From assembly GCA_017397645.1 (NCBI GenBank), contig JAFQIE010000045.1, forward strand, positions 1 through 47,097: a stretch of DNA of 47,097 nt, written 5' to 3'. The stretch comes from Lachnospiraceae bacterium. Its GTDB lineage: Bacteria; Bacillota; Clostridia; Lachnospirales; Lachnospiraceae. This document shows, piece after piece, positions 31,801-40,212 of this stretch. Numbering within the stretch: position 1 is the stretch's first letter; each line of letters begins with the position of its first letter. Under the pieces are notes generated by a model, which was given only the letters and a program-made list of their open reading frames with translations, had not been told where the DNA came from and ran no database searches. The position numbers and the translations under genes were made by a program.

Positions 31801-32803
31801 GCGATATGTAGATTTGAAGGTATCCAAGCTGACATTGGAGTTTACTCCTTTTGATGCAGATGCCCAGGTGATTACATGGGAATCTTCCGATACTTCAGTA
31901 GTAGAGATTGACACTAAGGGCAGATTGTATCCTGTAGGTGTCGGAACAGCTAGAATCGTAGCAATAATTGATGGTATCTATTCCTACATTGATGTAACCG
32001 TAGCAGAGAAATCTGAATGGATGATTAAAGACATTGCAATTAATGGGGAGAATCTTGATACCTTTAATTCCAGCGTATTGGAATATGAAATCAATTTGGA
32101 TAAAGGAGTAACACAGGTACCTACCATTACAGCAAATAGCTATAGTGGGGCTCCGGTACAGGTAACATTGCCTGCTGCACTTCCGGGAGAAGCAACTCTT
32201 AAGGTGGAAGGAAGCGAAGTAGAGTATTCTATTCAAATTGATAACGACTATATCGAGTATATTGTTAATGATAATTTTAACCACAAAAATAATACGTCAC
32301 TGAGCAAATTAGGCGATGAGAAATTTTCATGGTTTATCAATGGTACCTCTGTTGCCTATGATAAGGATTGGGCAGTCATTCCCAGAAACTGGGTAAATCC
32401 TAACGAAGAAGGATATGGCTGTATACGTTTCCCTTATAGGCATGAGTATTATTTGAAAGCTAATGCATACCTGTATCTCACAGATGAGACCAAGATTCTT
32501 GCCGGAGATGCCGCGGACGACAAGATTGCCATTGTGGAAATGGAATTGGCAGTGAAAAATATGAAGGAGAAGGACAACGGTTATGAGATTGTTCTGACCA
32601 GATTGCCTGCTAATGATTTATATCACAATGTTGCAAACTTCTTGATTACACCGGATAATACGATTATCCGAAAAATGGATTCTTCCAATAAGAATGTAGC
32701 AACCAGACGCAAAATGCCGGATGGGGAGTTTATCCATTTCGCATTGGCAATGGATATGAAGAATAAAAACTTAAATTACTATATTAAAGGAGAGTTACTG
32801 TAG
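28850..32803 (+). CDS. Giant surface lipoprotein, N-terminal part up to the amber codon
   Basis: A 1,317-residue reading frame ending at TAG. Layout: lipoprotein signal with lipobox LTGC (Cys25); acidic Glu/Ser-rich linker (30-115); two repeats around AYPDLQAAYG and AYPDVKAAYG (120-203), each with HY...G.YEG; a large helix-rich region (215-800) resembling an (alpha/alpha) toroid glycan lyase or hydrolase, family not assigned; three SLH repeats (804-985), which bind cell-wall polymers; a BIG-2-like domain (993-1055); a cadherin-like beta domain (1058-1135); and a jelly-roll module that is cut by the stop. ATG 28853 is an equally good start (AGAGGAG spacing). The same frame continues past the stop. 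Confidence 0.8.
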   Translation: MMKKTKRVTSIISLLLVLAMVLTGCQVPEGVEIPSGVSIPSDLTEEEIAELLPSLEQELEEGEIDATDSEASGDDSTVSEEILEGLEAEEDMHDPEIVADDKTVENATVQLAPGREWVHKILNVEEYVKAYPDLQAAYGENWDGYVDHYLTTGLYEGREEGKLFDPWEYAEAYPDVKAAYGDDANAIIQHYVNHGYYEGKTAGTAAGYVDMADKTSREYMMSHDVIVRGPSTRMDALLSHADMALKYGRNIEGARYPKLFADGLNVYTLEPSTWSKGSTNEFVVTNFLGQANFLKMLDGLTMMTGEEKYREAAYEQFTARYEDPTLHDKHGLIYGTVHNLIDLMSEKKSLAYHETKDGQIPLEFMWEADPEACKKFIEGYWISHIYDWSSLTMNRHGLWDKDVDGATIWDTPYTNPDPYVKESEVSFLCTGNDMMEMMYFLTEKTGDPKYQAWGERMLDKYIGVMNLETGLIGPQYGLHSSETYPDERFLVSFIGADFVMNNGFDFKTATLDDYKIAGSNAFVRRDTTKSSMGYGPQDYVEMYRWSGDEKVYDFIKANMKGFVDYVYNQEKHIYNTPMMNDGTDVNEGEGGKVLVATRGGYYINEGKSFAEHESVWVGVMLGAIESYNILKPEDADLKARLWEAIRTFCRFEDLGDIGTALGENVNVNLYSTNTTAEMTLAAIMLYKYSGNEQYYNLALRLGDNLVKKFYNPQTGLFFSSSNAPYIKFDTTYMYAVFCVEAMSRGFVNEINLDLSHNGIDWIVVGQGQTPESTHLYGRAKVKVKKAGFASDSETVVVDIDPKVNFSDLAGVEEANAIRQMASIGVVTGEPDGAYEPDAHVTRAQFADMVAKLFGYAYDASVVLPYTDVTSTNEYYEAICTLYGLGIIDANLGTTTFEPNKIITREEAASMVVLALEAVNPNEDNYYIVDALYRITDKDQISGWAVPYADVCTNYRLMVDIDDETFEPKLDVTKAMAAEILAEVARYVDLKVSKLTLEFTPFDADAQVITWESSDTSVVEIDTKGRLYPVGVGTARIVAIIDGIYSYIDVTVAEKSEWMIKDIAINGENLDTFNSSVLEYEINLDKGVTQVPTITANSYSGAPVQVTLPAALPGEATLKVEGSEVEYSIQIDNDYIEYIVNDNFNHKNNTSLSKLGDEKFSWFINGTSVAYDKDWAVIPRNWVNPNEEGYGCIRFPYRHEYYLKANAYLYLTDETKILAGDAADDKIAIVEMELAVKNMKEKDNGYEIVLTRLPANDLYHNVANFLITPDNTIIRKMDSSNKNVATRRKMPDGEFIHFALAMDMKNKNLNYYIKGELL
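32801..32803 (+). other. In-frame amber codon splitting the giant lipoprotein gene
   Basis: The frame stays open after this TAG (codon 1318) for another 1,105 codons. The codons between the TAG and the next ATG complete the jelly-roll module: GELL(stop)KDVPFY aligns with GVMIEKACAPVY of module 2 and GELVES of module 4. The stop replaces a Glu position, so one change from GAG explains it. At least eight other genes in the window end in TAG, so TAG is a normal stop here. Confidence 0.9.
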
Positions 32804-32893
32804 AAGGATGTTCCTTTCTATCATAATAATTCGCCTGACTTTGGTTGTATCCGTTATACCACCACAAGAGAAGAGCATGAATCCAACGCCGAA

Positions 32894-35800
32894 ATGTTCA
32901 TGGATAACTTGAAAGTTTATAAGTTGACCCACGAAGCTTTTGAAGAAATGTTCAGTCAGGAAGTTGTGCCTGCCGCTACACCCGAACCGGAATGGATCAG
33001 CAATCCTATTGATGAGAACTTTGACAAGTATCCCGACGGTACTACACATTCTGCTATGGTAACGGATTACTATGGCTCGGTAGTAAATAGTTATATGTGG
33101 GAATATCAGAAGGTGGTACCCAAGACCGAGGTTGACCCTACGGCTGCTGCTACGGATAAGGTGTTCATGGTTCAGACCAATCCTGAATGTCCCATGGATG
33201 GTAACTTAAGATTTACGTTAGATACTTCCGTAGCTCATGTGCTTGGTGAAGATGCGATAGATGAAAATCTTGTTATGGAATTTGATTTCCTGGTTTCCGG
33301 TACAAGTTCTAATTATAAGGGATTTGTGCTTGCAATGGCACAGCATTATCCTACCGGTACCAAATCAGTAAATAAGTTTGTTATCAATGATAAGGAAGTT
33401 TACAGATATCTTGATTCCACCCATACTTCGGATGGCACACTTCGTACATCTGTTACGAAGGATGAATTTAACCATATGAAGATCGTTGTGAACAAGAAGA
33501 CCAAAACTACAAGCTATTACATCAATGGCGTGATGATAGAAAAGGCTTGTGCACCTGTATATTCCAATGTACCTGACTTTGGTACGGTTTTAATTGGCCC
33601 CATGCAGGATAATACACGAAACCTTGACGCGAAGATTTACCTTGATAATCTGAAGGTTTATACAGCACCTGTTACAGAGGAGCCTACACCCAGACCTACC
33701 AATGTGCCGGTTCCTACGCAAACACCTGCGCCTACGGCAACACCTCATCCTTATCCCATCGACCAGACCTTTGACACATGGCCTGAAAATGGATTATTCC
33801 GTAACAGATTCGGTGATCATTACTCTACTTCCGGTTCCGGATATAGTAAGATTGTGAAGAGAAGTGTTGTGGAAGCCGGTGCTCCTGCTACAGACTTTGT
33901 GGTTGAGTTTACACCCCAGACAGACAAGGACACGGCATATCGTTTCAACTTAAATGCAGATAAGGCCTTTGCACTTGGAGATAAGGCGTTTGGTAGCAGA
34001 TATGTAGCAGTTGAAATGGAAGTTGCGATTGTTGGTGAAGACGAAAGAACACAAGGGTATGTCATCCAATTGGCAAGACTTCTTTCCGGTGGTTATCATT
34101 CTGTGGCAACACTGCATATCACAGATACCCAGATTGCCGCAAGAATTGATTCCAGTCGTAATGACAACAGAACCATTCGTCCTTATACCAAGGGTGAATT
34201 CGGTAAAGTGAAAGTGATTGTGGATAAGCAGACCAAGAACTTTAACTTCTATTGGAATGATGAGTTAGTCATTGCCGATAAGACACCGTTGTTTGCCACC
34301 ACACCGGAATTGGGCGCGGTGACCTTTAGCGTAGTGAAGGGAGATGCCGGTGTCGATTCCAAACTTTATGTGGATAATGTAAAAATGTATGAACTGGATG
34401 CAATCCCTGACGCGCCCACCAGTGCACCTGCCGTGCCTACCGTAGCGCCTACGCAGGCACCTGTATCCACAGCTGTACCTACAACGGCACCGGAACCTAC
34501 TATGGCACCCGGTGAACCCACTATACCTCCTTCTGTACAACCTACGGCTGCACCTACACAGGCACCTGTGTATACGCCTGTAATCGTTGATGAAAACTTT
34601 GATTCCTACGAGTTAAATACTCAGGCCGGAAGTATGTCCGGAGAATACTGGGTAGGAAGTTGGGGCATTTCCTATAATTACGACAAGGGTAAAGTGGTTG
34701 CGAAGAAAGATACTTTAGAAGCGACGGCAGCAGGTACAGACAGGTTGTATGAAGTAAGACCTGCAAGCACTTTGGATGAAAAGCAGTACAATTCTACCAT
34801 GCGTATTACCTTAACCGAGGAGAAATGGTATCCTCTTGGTGAAACAGTAACCGACGAAAGGTATATGGTCCTGGAAGCAGACATTGCCTTAAACGGTGGC
34901 GGCACACAGACCAATTCTGCCGGATACTTGTTCCGTATCGGTGGCGATGGCAACTACGCTCTGACAAACTTCAGATTGTATGCAGACTACCTTGGAAGAA
35001 ATATAAGCTCTTCGGTTGTGACCGATCTTCGTGCTGACAATAAGAACGCTTACACCAAGGGACAAATCGGTCATCTGAAATGGGTGTTGGATAGAGAGAC
35101 CAAGGAGTACTCCTATTTCTGGAATGGCGAGTTGGTAGAAAGCGAAGTTTTGGCTCAGTTTAGTGGAGCGCATCAGACGCCTGCAGTGAAGTATCTGATG
35201 ATTCAGGCACCTACCGTTACCCTGGAAAGTGGTGTTACAAGTTTTGATGAAGCGTTCTATATCGACAATGTGAAGTTATATGTAACAAATGATGATCAAA
35301 TGGCTACTCCGGCGCCCACAACGGCACCGGAGGCCACTGCAGCACCTACTGAAGCGCCTGTGGCAACGGAAGCACCTACCGCTGCGCCTACTGCAGCGCC
35401 TACCGAGGCTCCTATAGCGAACTTGTATGCTATCAATACATCTTTTGATGAGTTTGCCGTAGATACTTTAGCTCATACCTTGACCGGTGACTTCTGGACC
35501 TGTGAATGGGGACTGAGCTACCACCATAATAGAGGAAAGGTAGTAGCAAAGAACTCTGTTTTTGCCGGTGCAGCCGCAAATGACAACTGTGTAGAAATAG
35601 GTGTTTCTACCTCTGTAGATGAGAAATTCTATAATCTGCCCTACTACATCAAAATCAATGCAGATCAACAGCTTCCCCTTGGAAGTGCTGTAGACAACCA
35701 AAAATATGTGGTTGTTGAGTTTGATATGGCAATCGTAGGTAACGATGAGAAAACAGAAGGATATGAGATTCGTTTCGGCGGAGAAGGCAACTTTAGCGTT

Positions 35801-36121
35801 GCGCAGTTTAGATTATACGATAATAGACTGGAGCGTAGCATTGACTCGTCGACAAGAGTAGAAAAAGCATCTTATACCAAAGGTCAATTTGCACATATGA
35901 AGTTGGTCATTGACAGAGCCACCAAAAAATACATCTATTACTGGAATGGCCAGTTGGTGGAAAGCGATGTAACAGCAATGTTTCCCGGAGAAGCACATAC
36001 TCCTGCACTGAAGAATCTTCGTTTTACTGCGCTGAAGGAAACATTGGCGGATGGTGTGGATAATCTGGATTCGAAATTCTATCTTGACAATGTCAAAATA
36101 TATACGGCTGAAGGATTATAA
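32894..36121 (+). CDS. Giant surface lipoprotein, C-terminal part with four more jelly-roll modules
   Basis: 1,075 residues from the first ATG after the amber codon; the frame itself is open from 32804. It begins with the end of jelly-roll module 1 (MDNLKVYKL) and then contains four related modules of about 200-240 residues (starting near 33003, 33756, 34579 and 35422), each opening with an (E/Q/S)NFD or FD motif and closing with (L/V/I)DN(L/V)K(V/M/L/I)Y. Pro/Thr/Ala linkers separate them. The modules look like concanavalin-type carbohydrate-binding domains. No credible ribosome binding site, signal peptide or anchor exists here, so independent translation would give a mislocalised fragment. 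It is best read as the rest of the upstream gene. Confidence 0.7.
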   Translation: MFMDNLKVYKLTHEAFEEMFSQEVVPAATPEPEWISNPIDENFDKYPDGTTHSAMVTDYYGSVVNSYMWEYQKVVPKTEVDPTAAATDKVFMVQTNPECPMDGNLRFTLDTSVAHVLGEDAIDENLVMEFDFLVSGTSSNYKGFVLAMAQHYPTGTKSVNKFVINDKEVYRYLDSTHTSDGTLRTSVTKDEFNHMKIVVNKKTKTTSYYINGVMIEKACAPVYSNVPDFGTVLIGPMQDNTRNLDAKIYLDNLKVYTAPVTEEPTPRPTNVPVPTQTPAPTATPHPYPIDQTFDTWPENGLFRNRFGDHYSTSGSGYSKIVKRSVVEAGAPATDFVVEFTPQTDKDTAYRFNLNADKAFALGDKAFGSRYVAVEMEVAIVGEDERTQGYVIQLARLLSGGYHSVATLHITDTQIAARIDSSRNDNRTIRPYTKGEFGKVKVIVDKQTKNFNFYWNDELVIADKTPLFATTPELGAVTFSVVKGDAGVDSKLYVDNVKMYELDAIPDAPTSAPAVPTVAPTQAPVSTAVPTTAPEPTMAPGEPTIPPSVQPTAAPTQAPVYTPVIVDENFDSYELNTQAGSMSGEYWVGSWGISYNYDKGKVVAKKDTLEATAAGTDRLYEVRPASTLDEKQYNSTMRITLTEEKWYPLGETVTDERYMVLEADIALNGGGTQTNSAGYLFRIGGDGNYALTNFRLYADYLGRNISSSVVTDLRADNKNAYTKGQIGHLKWVLDRETKEYSYFWNGELVESEVLAQFSGAHQTPAVKYLMIQAPTVTLESGVTSFDEAFYIDNVKLYVTNDDQMATPAPTTAPEATAAPTEAPVATEAPTAAPTAAPTEAPIANLYAINTSFDEFAVDTLAHTLTGDFWTCEWGLSYHHNRGKVVAKNSVFAGAAANDNCVEIGVSTSVDEKFYNLPYYIKINADQQLPLGSAVDNQKYVVVEFDMAIVGNDEKTEGYEIRFGGEGNFSVAQFRLYDNRLERSIDSSTRVEKASYTKGQFAHMKLVIDRATKKYIYYWNGQLVESDVTAMFPGEAHTPALKNLRFTALKETLADGVDNLDSKFYLDNVKIYTAEGL
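34400..34572 (+). repeat. Pro/Thr/Ala-rich linker between jelly-roll modules 3 and 4
   Basis: Low-complexity coding DNA built from (A/T)P(T/V) steps. A similar linker lies at 35305-35420 and a shorter one at 33670-33755. Such linkers are flexible and often O-glycosylated on surface proteins. Confidence 0.7.
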
Positions 36122-36152
36122 CTGTATACAAGTATTAAATGGAAAAACTTTC

Positions 36153-36190
36153 AAAAAAAGGCAATTCGCTATTTGCGGATTGCTTTTTTT
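36153..36190 (+). terminator. Terminator of the giant lipoprotein gene
   Basis: AAAAAAAGGCAAT with CGC (36153-36169) pairs with GCGGATTGCTTTTTTT (36175-36190), a stem of about 12 bp plus A-T pairs and a seven-T tail. Confidence 0.85.
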
Positions 36191-36200
36191 GTGTTATACT
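36173..36200 (+). promoter_or_regulatory. Promoter of the Na+ decarboxylase operon, embedded in the upstream terminator
   Basis: Extended -10 TGT-TATACT (36192-36200), with -35 TTGCGG at 36173-36178 inside the terminator hairpin. The leader would be about 90 bases. Confidence 0.5.
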
Positions 36201-36297
36201 ATGTAAGAATTTAATGATGGGGGCATTTGTGTTTTTTTCAAAATTCCCCATATCTTTAAATATTCGTATTATCTACAAAAATGGAGGACGAGAAAGC

Positions 36298-37728
36298 ATG
36301 AGTATTACATCAAAAGCGAGTCAAAGAATTCAGTCTTTGCTCGATGCAAACAGCTTTGTTGAAATCGGCGGCATGATTACTGCAAGAGCCACAGATTTCA
36401 ATATGAACCCCAGCGAAACACCCTCTGACGGATGTGTGACCGGTTATGGTGTGATCGAAGGAAAAGCCGTGTATGTGTACAGCCAGGATGCTTCTGTAAT
36501 GAACGGAACCGTTGGCGAAATGCACGCGAAGAAAATTGCGAATCTCTATGATTTGGCAATGAAGACAGGCGCACCTGTGATTGGCCTGATTGATTCTGCA
36601 GGTTTGAGACTGCAGGAATCCACCGATGCATTGAATGCATTCGGTACTATTTACGCAAAGCAGGCGATGGCCAGCGGCGTGATTCCCCAGATTACCGCAG
36701 TTATGGGTAACTGTGGTGGTGGACTTGCCCTGTTCCCCACCCTAACTGATTTTACTTTTATGGAAGAAAAGAGCGGTAAATTATTCGTTAATGCACCTAA
36801 TGCATTGGATGGCAACACCACAGAAAAATGTGATACTGCTTCTGCTGCATTTCAGTCTGAAGAGAGTGGTATTGTAGATGTGGTTGGCGATGAGGCTACC
36901 ATTCTCGCAGAAATCAGAAGATTGGTTGCATTCCTTCCCTGCAACAATGGTGAGGGAAGTGATATTGTAGATTGCACGGATGATTTGAACCGTGTAAATC
37001 CTGAAATTGCCGGATGCAAGGGCGACACTGCTGTGGCGCTTGCGATTATGGCAGATAATAATAACTTCTTTGAATTGAAGGCTAATTACGGCAAAGATAT
37101 GGTGGTTGGTTTCTTGAAGCTGGATGGTGTGACTGTTGGTGCAGTGGCTAACCGTTCCGAGATTTTGGGGGCTGACGGTACTGTTGCCGAAAAGATGGAC
37201 GCAGTATTGTCCAAGCAGGGCTGCGAGAAAGCAGCAGATTTTGTAAACTTCTGTGATGCTTACGATATCCCTGTTTTGACCCTGACTAATGTAAAGGGCT
37301 ATAAGGCTACTATGTGTTCTGAGAAGGGCATTGCAAAAGCTGCTGCGAAACTGACCTATGCATTTGCGAATGCTACTGTTCCCAAGGTGAATGTGATTGT
37401 GGACAAGGCTTTCGGAACCGCAGCCATCGCAATGAACTCTAAGGCCGTAGGCGCAGACATTACTATCTGCTGGCCCGATGCCCAGATTGGCACCATGGAC
37501 AGTAAACTGGCTGCTAAGATTATGTACGACGGCGAAAACGCAGAAGTATTGAAGGAAAAAGCAGCTGAATATGAAGCATTGCAGCTTTCTGCAACAAGTG
37601 CTGCAAGGAGAGGATATGTGGACCAGATTGTGGATGCTGCTAACACCAGAAAATACGTGGTTGGTGCATTCGAGATGCTCTTCACCAAGAGTGAGGACCG
37701 TCCCTTCAAAAAACACGGAACAGTATAA
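36298..37728 (+). CDS. Biotin-dependent acyl-CoA carboxyltransferase (12S / MmdA-like)
   Basis: A 476-residue carboxyltransferase with two crotonase-fold halves, the type that moves CO2 between an acyl-CoA (methylmalonyl-CoA or malonyl-CoA) and biotin. GCVTGYGVIEGKAVYVYSQD near 43-62 and DSAGLRLQES near 99-108 belong to the N-terminal half, with an oxyanion-type GNCGGGLA near 139-146; the C-terminal half has TNVKGYKATMCSEKGI near 328 and the KAFGTAAIAMNSK motif near 369. It is slightly shorter than typical MmdA (about 510). GGAGGA precedes ATG 36298. The four following genes encode the other parts of a Na+-pumping decarboxylase or transcarboxylase. Confidence 0.9.
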   Translation: MSITSKASQRIQSLLDANSFVEIGGMITARATDFNMNPSETPSDGCVTGYGVIEGKAVYVYSQDASVMNGTVGEMHAKKIANLYDLAMKTGAPVIGLIDSAGLRLQESTDALNAFGTIYAKQAMASGVIPQITAVMGNCGGGLALFPTLTDFTFMEEKSGKLFVNAPNALDGNTTEKCDTASAAFQSEESGIVDVVGDEATILAEIRRLVAFLPCNNGEGSDIVDCTDDLNRVNPEIAGCKGDTAVALAIMADNNNFFELKANYGKDMVVGFLKLDGVTVGAVANRSEILGADGTVAEKMDAVLSKQGCEKAADFVNFCDAYDIPVLTLTNVKGYKATMCSEKGIAKAAAKLTYAFANATVPKVNVIVDKAFGTAAIAMNSKAVGADITICWPDAQIGTMDSKLAAKIMYDGENAEVLKEKAAEYEALQLSATSAARRGYVDQIVDAANTRKYVVGAFEMLFTKSEDRPFKKHGTV

Positions 37729-37745
37729 GAAAGGGTGATTGTAAC

Positions 37746-38528
37746 ATGAAGAAATTAACATCGTATGTTTGTATGATTGCCTTGGTGTTAGGACTGGCCG
37801 GATGTAGCGAGAAAAATGATACCTTAACTCAATACGAGCAGAAGAAACTTGATACTGCACAGCAAATTGCAGTAAACCAATATGTGCCCTATCTGGCAAG
37901 CGTAATTGGTACGCAAGAAGCTTTGGATATTGCTGAGTATACACCCGAAGAAATTGAATATAGTATGTCTCAGCAAAAACGTATGAATATGGACGGGTAT
38001 GGATTAAAATCAGCTATAATTTCTTTCGAATCCGGGCTGAAGGCAATTGGAAAAATATATGCATTTGGCGAAACAAGCGCAACAATAGATGGAAAAGATA
38101 TCATTGTTAAAGTCGCAATTGATGGCGAGTTGAAAGATGCCGAAGCTGAAATTATTATTTCAAATGATTCGTTTTATATAATGAGATCAGCAGCGCTGAA
38201 CCCCATCGATACTTTTGAAGAATCTATGGCAAAAGCAGGTATGAATACCTTGATTGGTATGGGCTCCGTATTTGCTGTGTTGATTTTGATTAGTTTGATT
38301 ATTTCCTGTTTGGGATTGCTTTCCGGAAACGGGAAAAAGGCAAAACCTGCGCCCGCTGCAAAACCTGCAGCACCCGCACCTGTGGCAGCACCTGTAGTTG
38401 CACCGCAGCCTAATTTAGTATCAGATTTAGAATTGGTAGCCGTTATCGCAGCAGCCATTGCAGCCAGCGAGGGAGCTACTTCTACCGATGGATTTGTAGT
38501 ACGTTCTATCAGAAGAAGAACATTTTAG
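37746..38528 (+). CDS. OadG-like small subunit with extended lipoprotein N-terminus
   Basis: A 260-residue protein. It starts with a lipoprotein signal (lipobox LAGC, Cys20), then an extracellular region of about 140 residues similar in style to DUF3887 sensor-like domains. A transmembrane helix (about 178-198) is followed by an Ala/Pro linker and the OadG-type C-terminus DLELVAVIAAAIAASEG...FVVRSIRRR. OadG holds the decarboxylase complex together and binds the carboxyltransferase through its C-terminal tail. Classical OadG has only about 80-100 residues, so the extracellular domain is an addition. It is the second gene of the operon, 17 bases after the first. Confidence 0.85.
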   Translation: MKKLTSYVCMIALVLGLAGCSEKNDTLTQYEQKKLDTAQQIAVNQYVPYLASVIGTQEALDIAEYTPEEIEYSMSQQKRMNMDGYGLKSAIISFESGLKAIGKIYAFGETSATIDGKDIIVKVAIDGELKDAEAEIIISNDSFYIMRSAALNPIDTFEESMAKAGMNTLIGMGSVFAVLILISLIISCLGLLSGNGKKAKPAPAAKPAAPAPVAAPVVAPQPNLVSDLELVAVIAAAIAASEGATSTDGFVVRSIRRRTF

Positions 38529-38546
38529 AAAGTGGAGGATAATGAA

Positions 38547-38951
38547 ATGAAGAATTATACTATTACCGTAAATGGCAACGTATATGATGTTGTAGTAGAA
38601 GAGGGCGCCGGTGTTGCAGCAGCACCTGCAGCAAGACCTGTGGCTCCTGTAGCACCCGTAGCAGCACCTGCACCTGTAGCAGCACCCGCACCTGCGGCAG
38701 CACCCGCACCTGCAGCAGCACCTGCCGGAGCAGCCGGTAGCATCAATGTAGAAGCCGGTGCAGCAGGCAAGATTTTCAAGATTGAGAAAAACGTAGGGGC
38801 AGCTGTAAAGAAGGGCGACGCTGTGATTATTTTGGAAGCTATGAAGATGGAGATCCCTGTGGTTGCTCCCGAAGATGGTACTGTTGCAAGCGTGAATGTA
38901 ACAGTTGGTGAAATGGTAGAAGCAGGTGCAGTACTTGCTACCTTGAACTAA
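38547..38951 (+). CDS. Biotin carboxyl carrier protein of the Na+ decarboxylase (1.3S-like)
   Basis: A 134-residue carrier. Residues 1-20 are a conserved strand pair (MKNYTITVNGNVYDVVVEEG), 22-64 an Ala/Pro-rich flexible arm, and 65-134 the biotinyl domain. The biotin attachment site is EAMKMEI with Lys100. The arm lets biotin swing between carboxyltransferase active sites and the membrane pump. ATG 38547 is chosen because GGAGG lies eight bases upstream; the upstream GTG would overlap that site. Known relatives are MmdC/OadA biotin domains and the 1.3S subunit of transcarboxylase. Confidence 0.95.
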   Translation: MKNYTITVNGNVYDVVVEEGAGVAAAPAARPVAPVAPVAAPAPVAAPAPAAAPAPAAAPAGAAGSINVEAGAAGKIFKIEKNVGAAVKKGDAVIILEAMKMEIPVVAPEDGTVASVNVTVGEMVEAGAVLATLN

Positions 38952-39002
38952 TTTACATTCATCTATACTATCATTTAAGAGAAAACAACAGGAGGTCAAA
39001 AA

Positions 39003-40154
39003 ATGGAGTATATTAGTACGACGTTAGACAATCTGATTCATCAGACTGCGTTCTTCAATTTGACTTGGGGAAACTATCTGATGATTGCAGTGGCGTGCTT
39101 TTTCCTTTATCTGGCTATCCGTCATGAGTTTGAACCATTGCTATTGCTTCCCATTGCATTCGGTATGTTGTTGGTAAACATTTATCCAGACATTATGATG
39201 CATCCGGAAGACGCAGCCAATGGGGCGGGCGGATTGCTGTATTATTTTTATTTGTTAGATGAGTTGGCAATTATGCCTTCCCTGATATTCATGGGCGTAG
39301 GTGCCATGACGGACTTCGGTCCCTTGATTGCAAATCCCAAGAGTTTTCTTTTGGGTGCTGCAGCACAGTTTGGTATTTTTGCTGCATATTTTGGAGCGAT
39401 TGCGCTTGGATTTAACGATATGGCGGCAGCTGCCATTTCCATCATCGGTGGTGCGGATGGACCTACCTCCATCTTCCTTGCCGGTAAATTGGGACAGACT
39501 GCACTGATGGGCCCCATTGCCGTGGCGGCATATTCCTATATGTCCCTGGTACCCATCATTCAGCCCCCTATTATGAAACTGTTGACTACAGAAAAAGAGC
39601 GTAAGATTAAAATGGGTCAGCTTCGTCCTGTATCGAAACTGGAGAAGATTCTGTTCCCCATCATTGTTACCATTGTGGTAAGCTTGATTTTGCCCACTAC
39701 AGCTCCCTTGGTTGGTATGTTGATGTTGGGTAACCTGTTCAAGGAATCCGGTGTGGTAAGACAGTTGACAGAAACTGCGTCCAACGCATTGATGTACATC
39801 GTAGTTATTTTGCTCGGTACCTCTGTAGGTGCTACTACAAGTGCAGAAGCATTTTTGAATATGGATACCTTGAAAATCGTTGCTCTCGGTTTGGTTGCAT
39901 TTGCCTTTGGTACGGCGGCCGGCGTGCTGTTTGGTAAGCTGATGTGTATTACAAGTGGTGGCAAGATAAATCCTTTGATTGGATCAGCCGGTGTATCTGC
40001 GGTGCCCATGGCGGCACGTGTATCCCAGAAGGTAGGTGCGGAAGCAGATCCCACCAACTTCCTGCTGATGCATGCGATGGGTCCTAATGTGGCAGGTGTT
40101 ATCGGTACAGCTGTTGCGGCAGGTGGATTTATGGCAATCTTTGGCGTGTTCTAA
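39003..40154 (+). CDS. oadB: Na+-translocating decarboxylase beta subunit
   Basis: A 383-residue integral membrane protein of the OadB/MmdB/GcdB family, which decarboxylates carboxybiotin and uses the energy to export Na+. The family signature [14 protein letters not shown] is intact with the essential Asp at 152. The second conserved segment [23 protein letters not shown] near 320 and the ending [20 protein letters not shown] are also typical. About nine to eleven hydrophobic segments are seen. AGGAGGT precedes the ATG. The gene symbol reflects the family; the in vivo donor may be either carboxyltransferase of the operon. Confidence 0.95.
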   Translation: MEYISTTLDNLIHQTAFFNLTWGNYLMIAVACFFLYLAIRHEFEPLLLLPIAFGMLLVNIYPDIMMHPEDAANGAGGLLYYFYLLDELAIMPSLIFMGVGAMTDFGPLIANPKSFLLGAAAQFGIFAAYFGAIALGFNDMAAAAISIIGGADGPTSIFLAGKLGQTALMGPIAVAAYSYMSLVPIIQPPIMKLLTTEKERKIKMGQLRPVSKLEKILFPIIVTIVVSLILPTTAPLVGMLMLGNLFKESGVVRQLTETASNALMYIVVILLGTSVGATTSAEAFLNMDTLKIVALGLVAFAFGTAAGVLFGKLMCITSGGKINPLIGSAGVSAVPMAARVSQKVGAEADPTNFLLMHAMGPNVAGVIGTAVAAGGFMAIFGVF

Positions 40155-40212
40155 ATTGCCGGAATGCCGGATAGAACACAATTGAAAATATTATTATGGA
40201 GGAAATTCGTAA

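Noticed and set aside
32801-32803. Pyrrolysine or general TAG recoding as explanation of the amber codon
   Set aside because: Several ordinary genes here end in TAG (for example the M16C protease, scpA, rpsA and the RpiR-type gene), and no pylTS or suppressor tRNA is in the window. A point mutation or sequence error is simpler.
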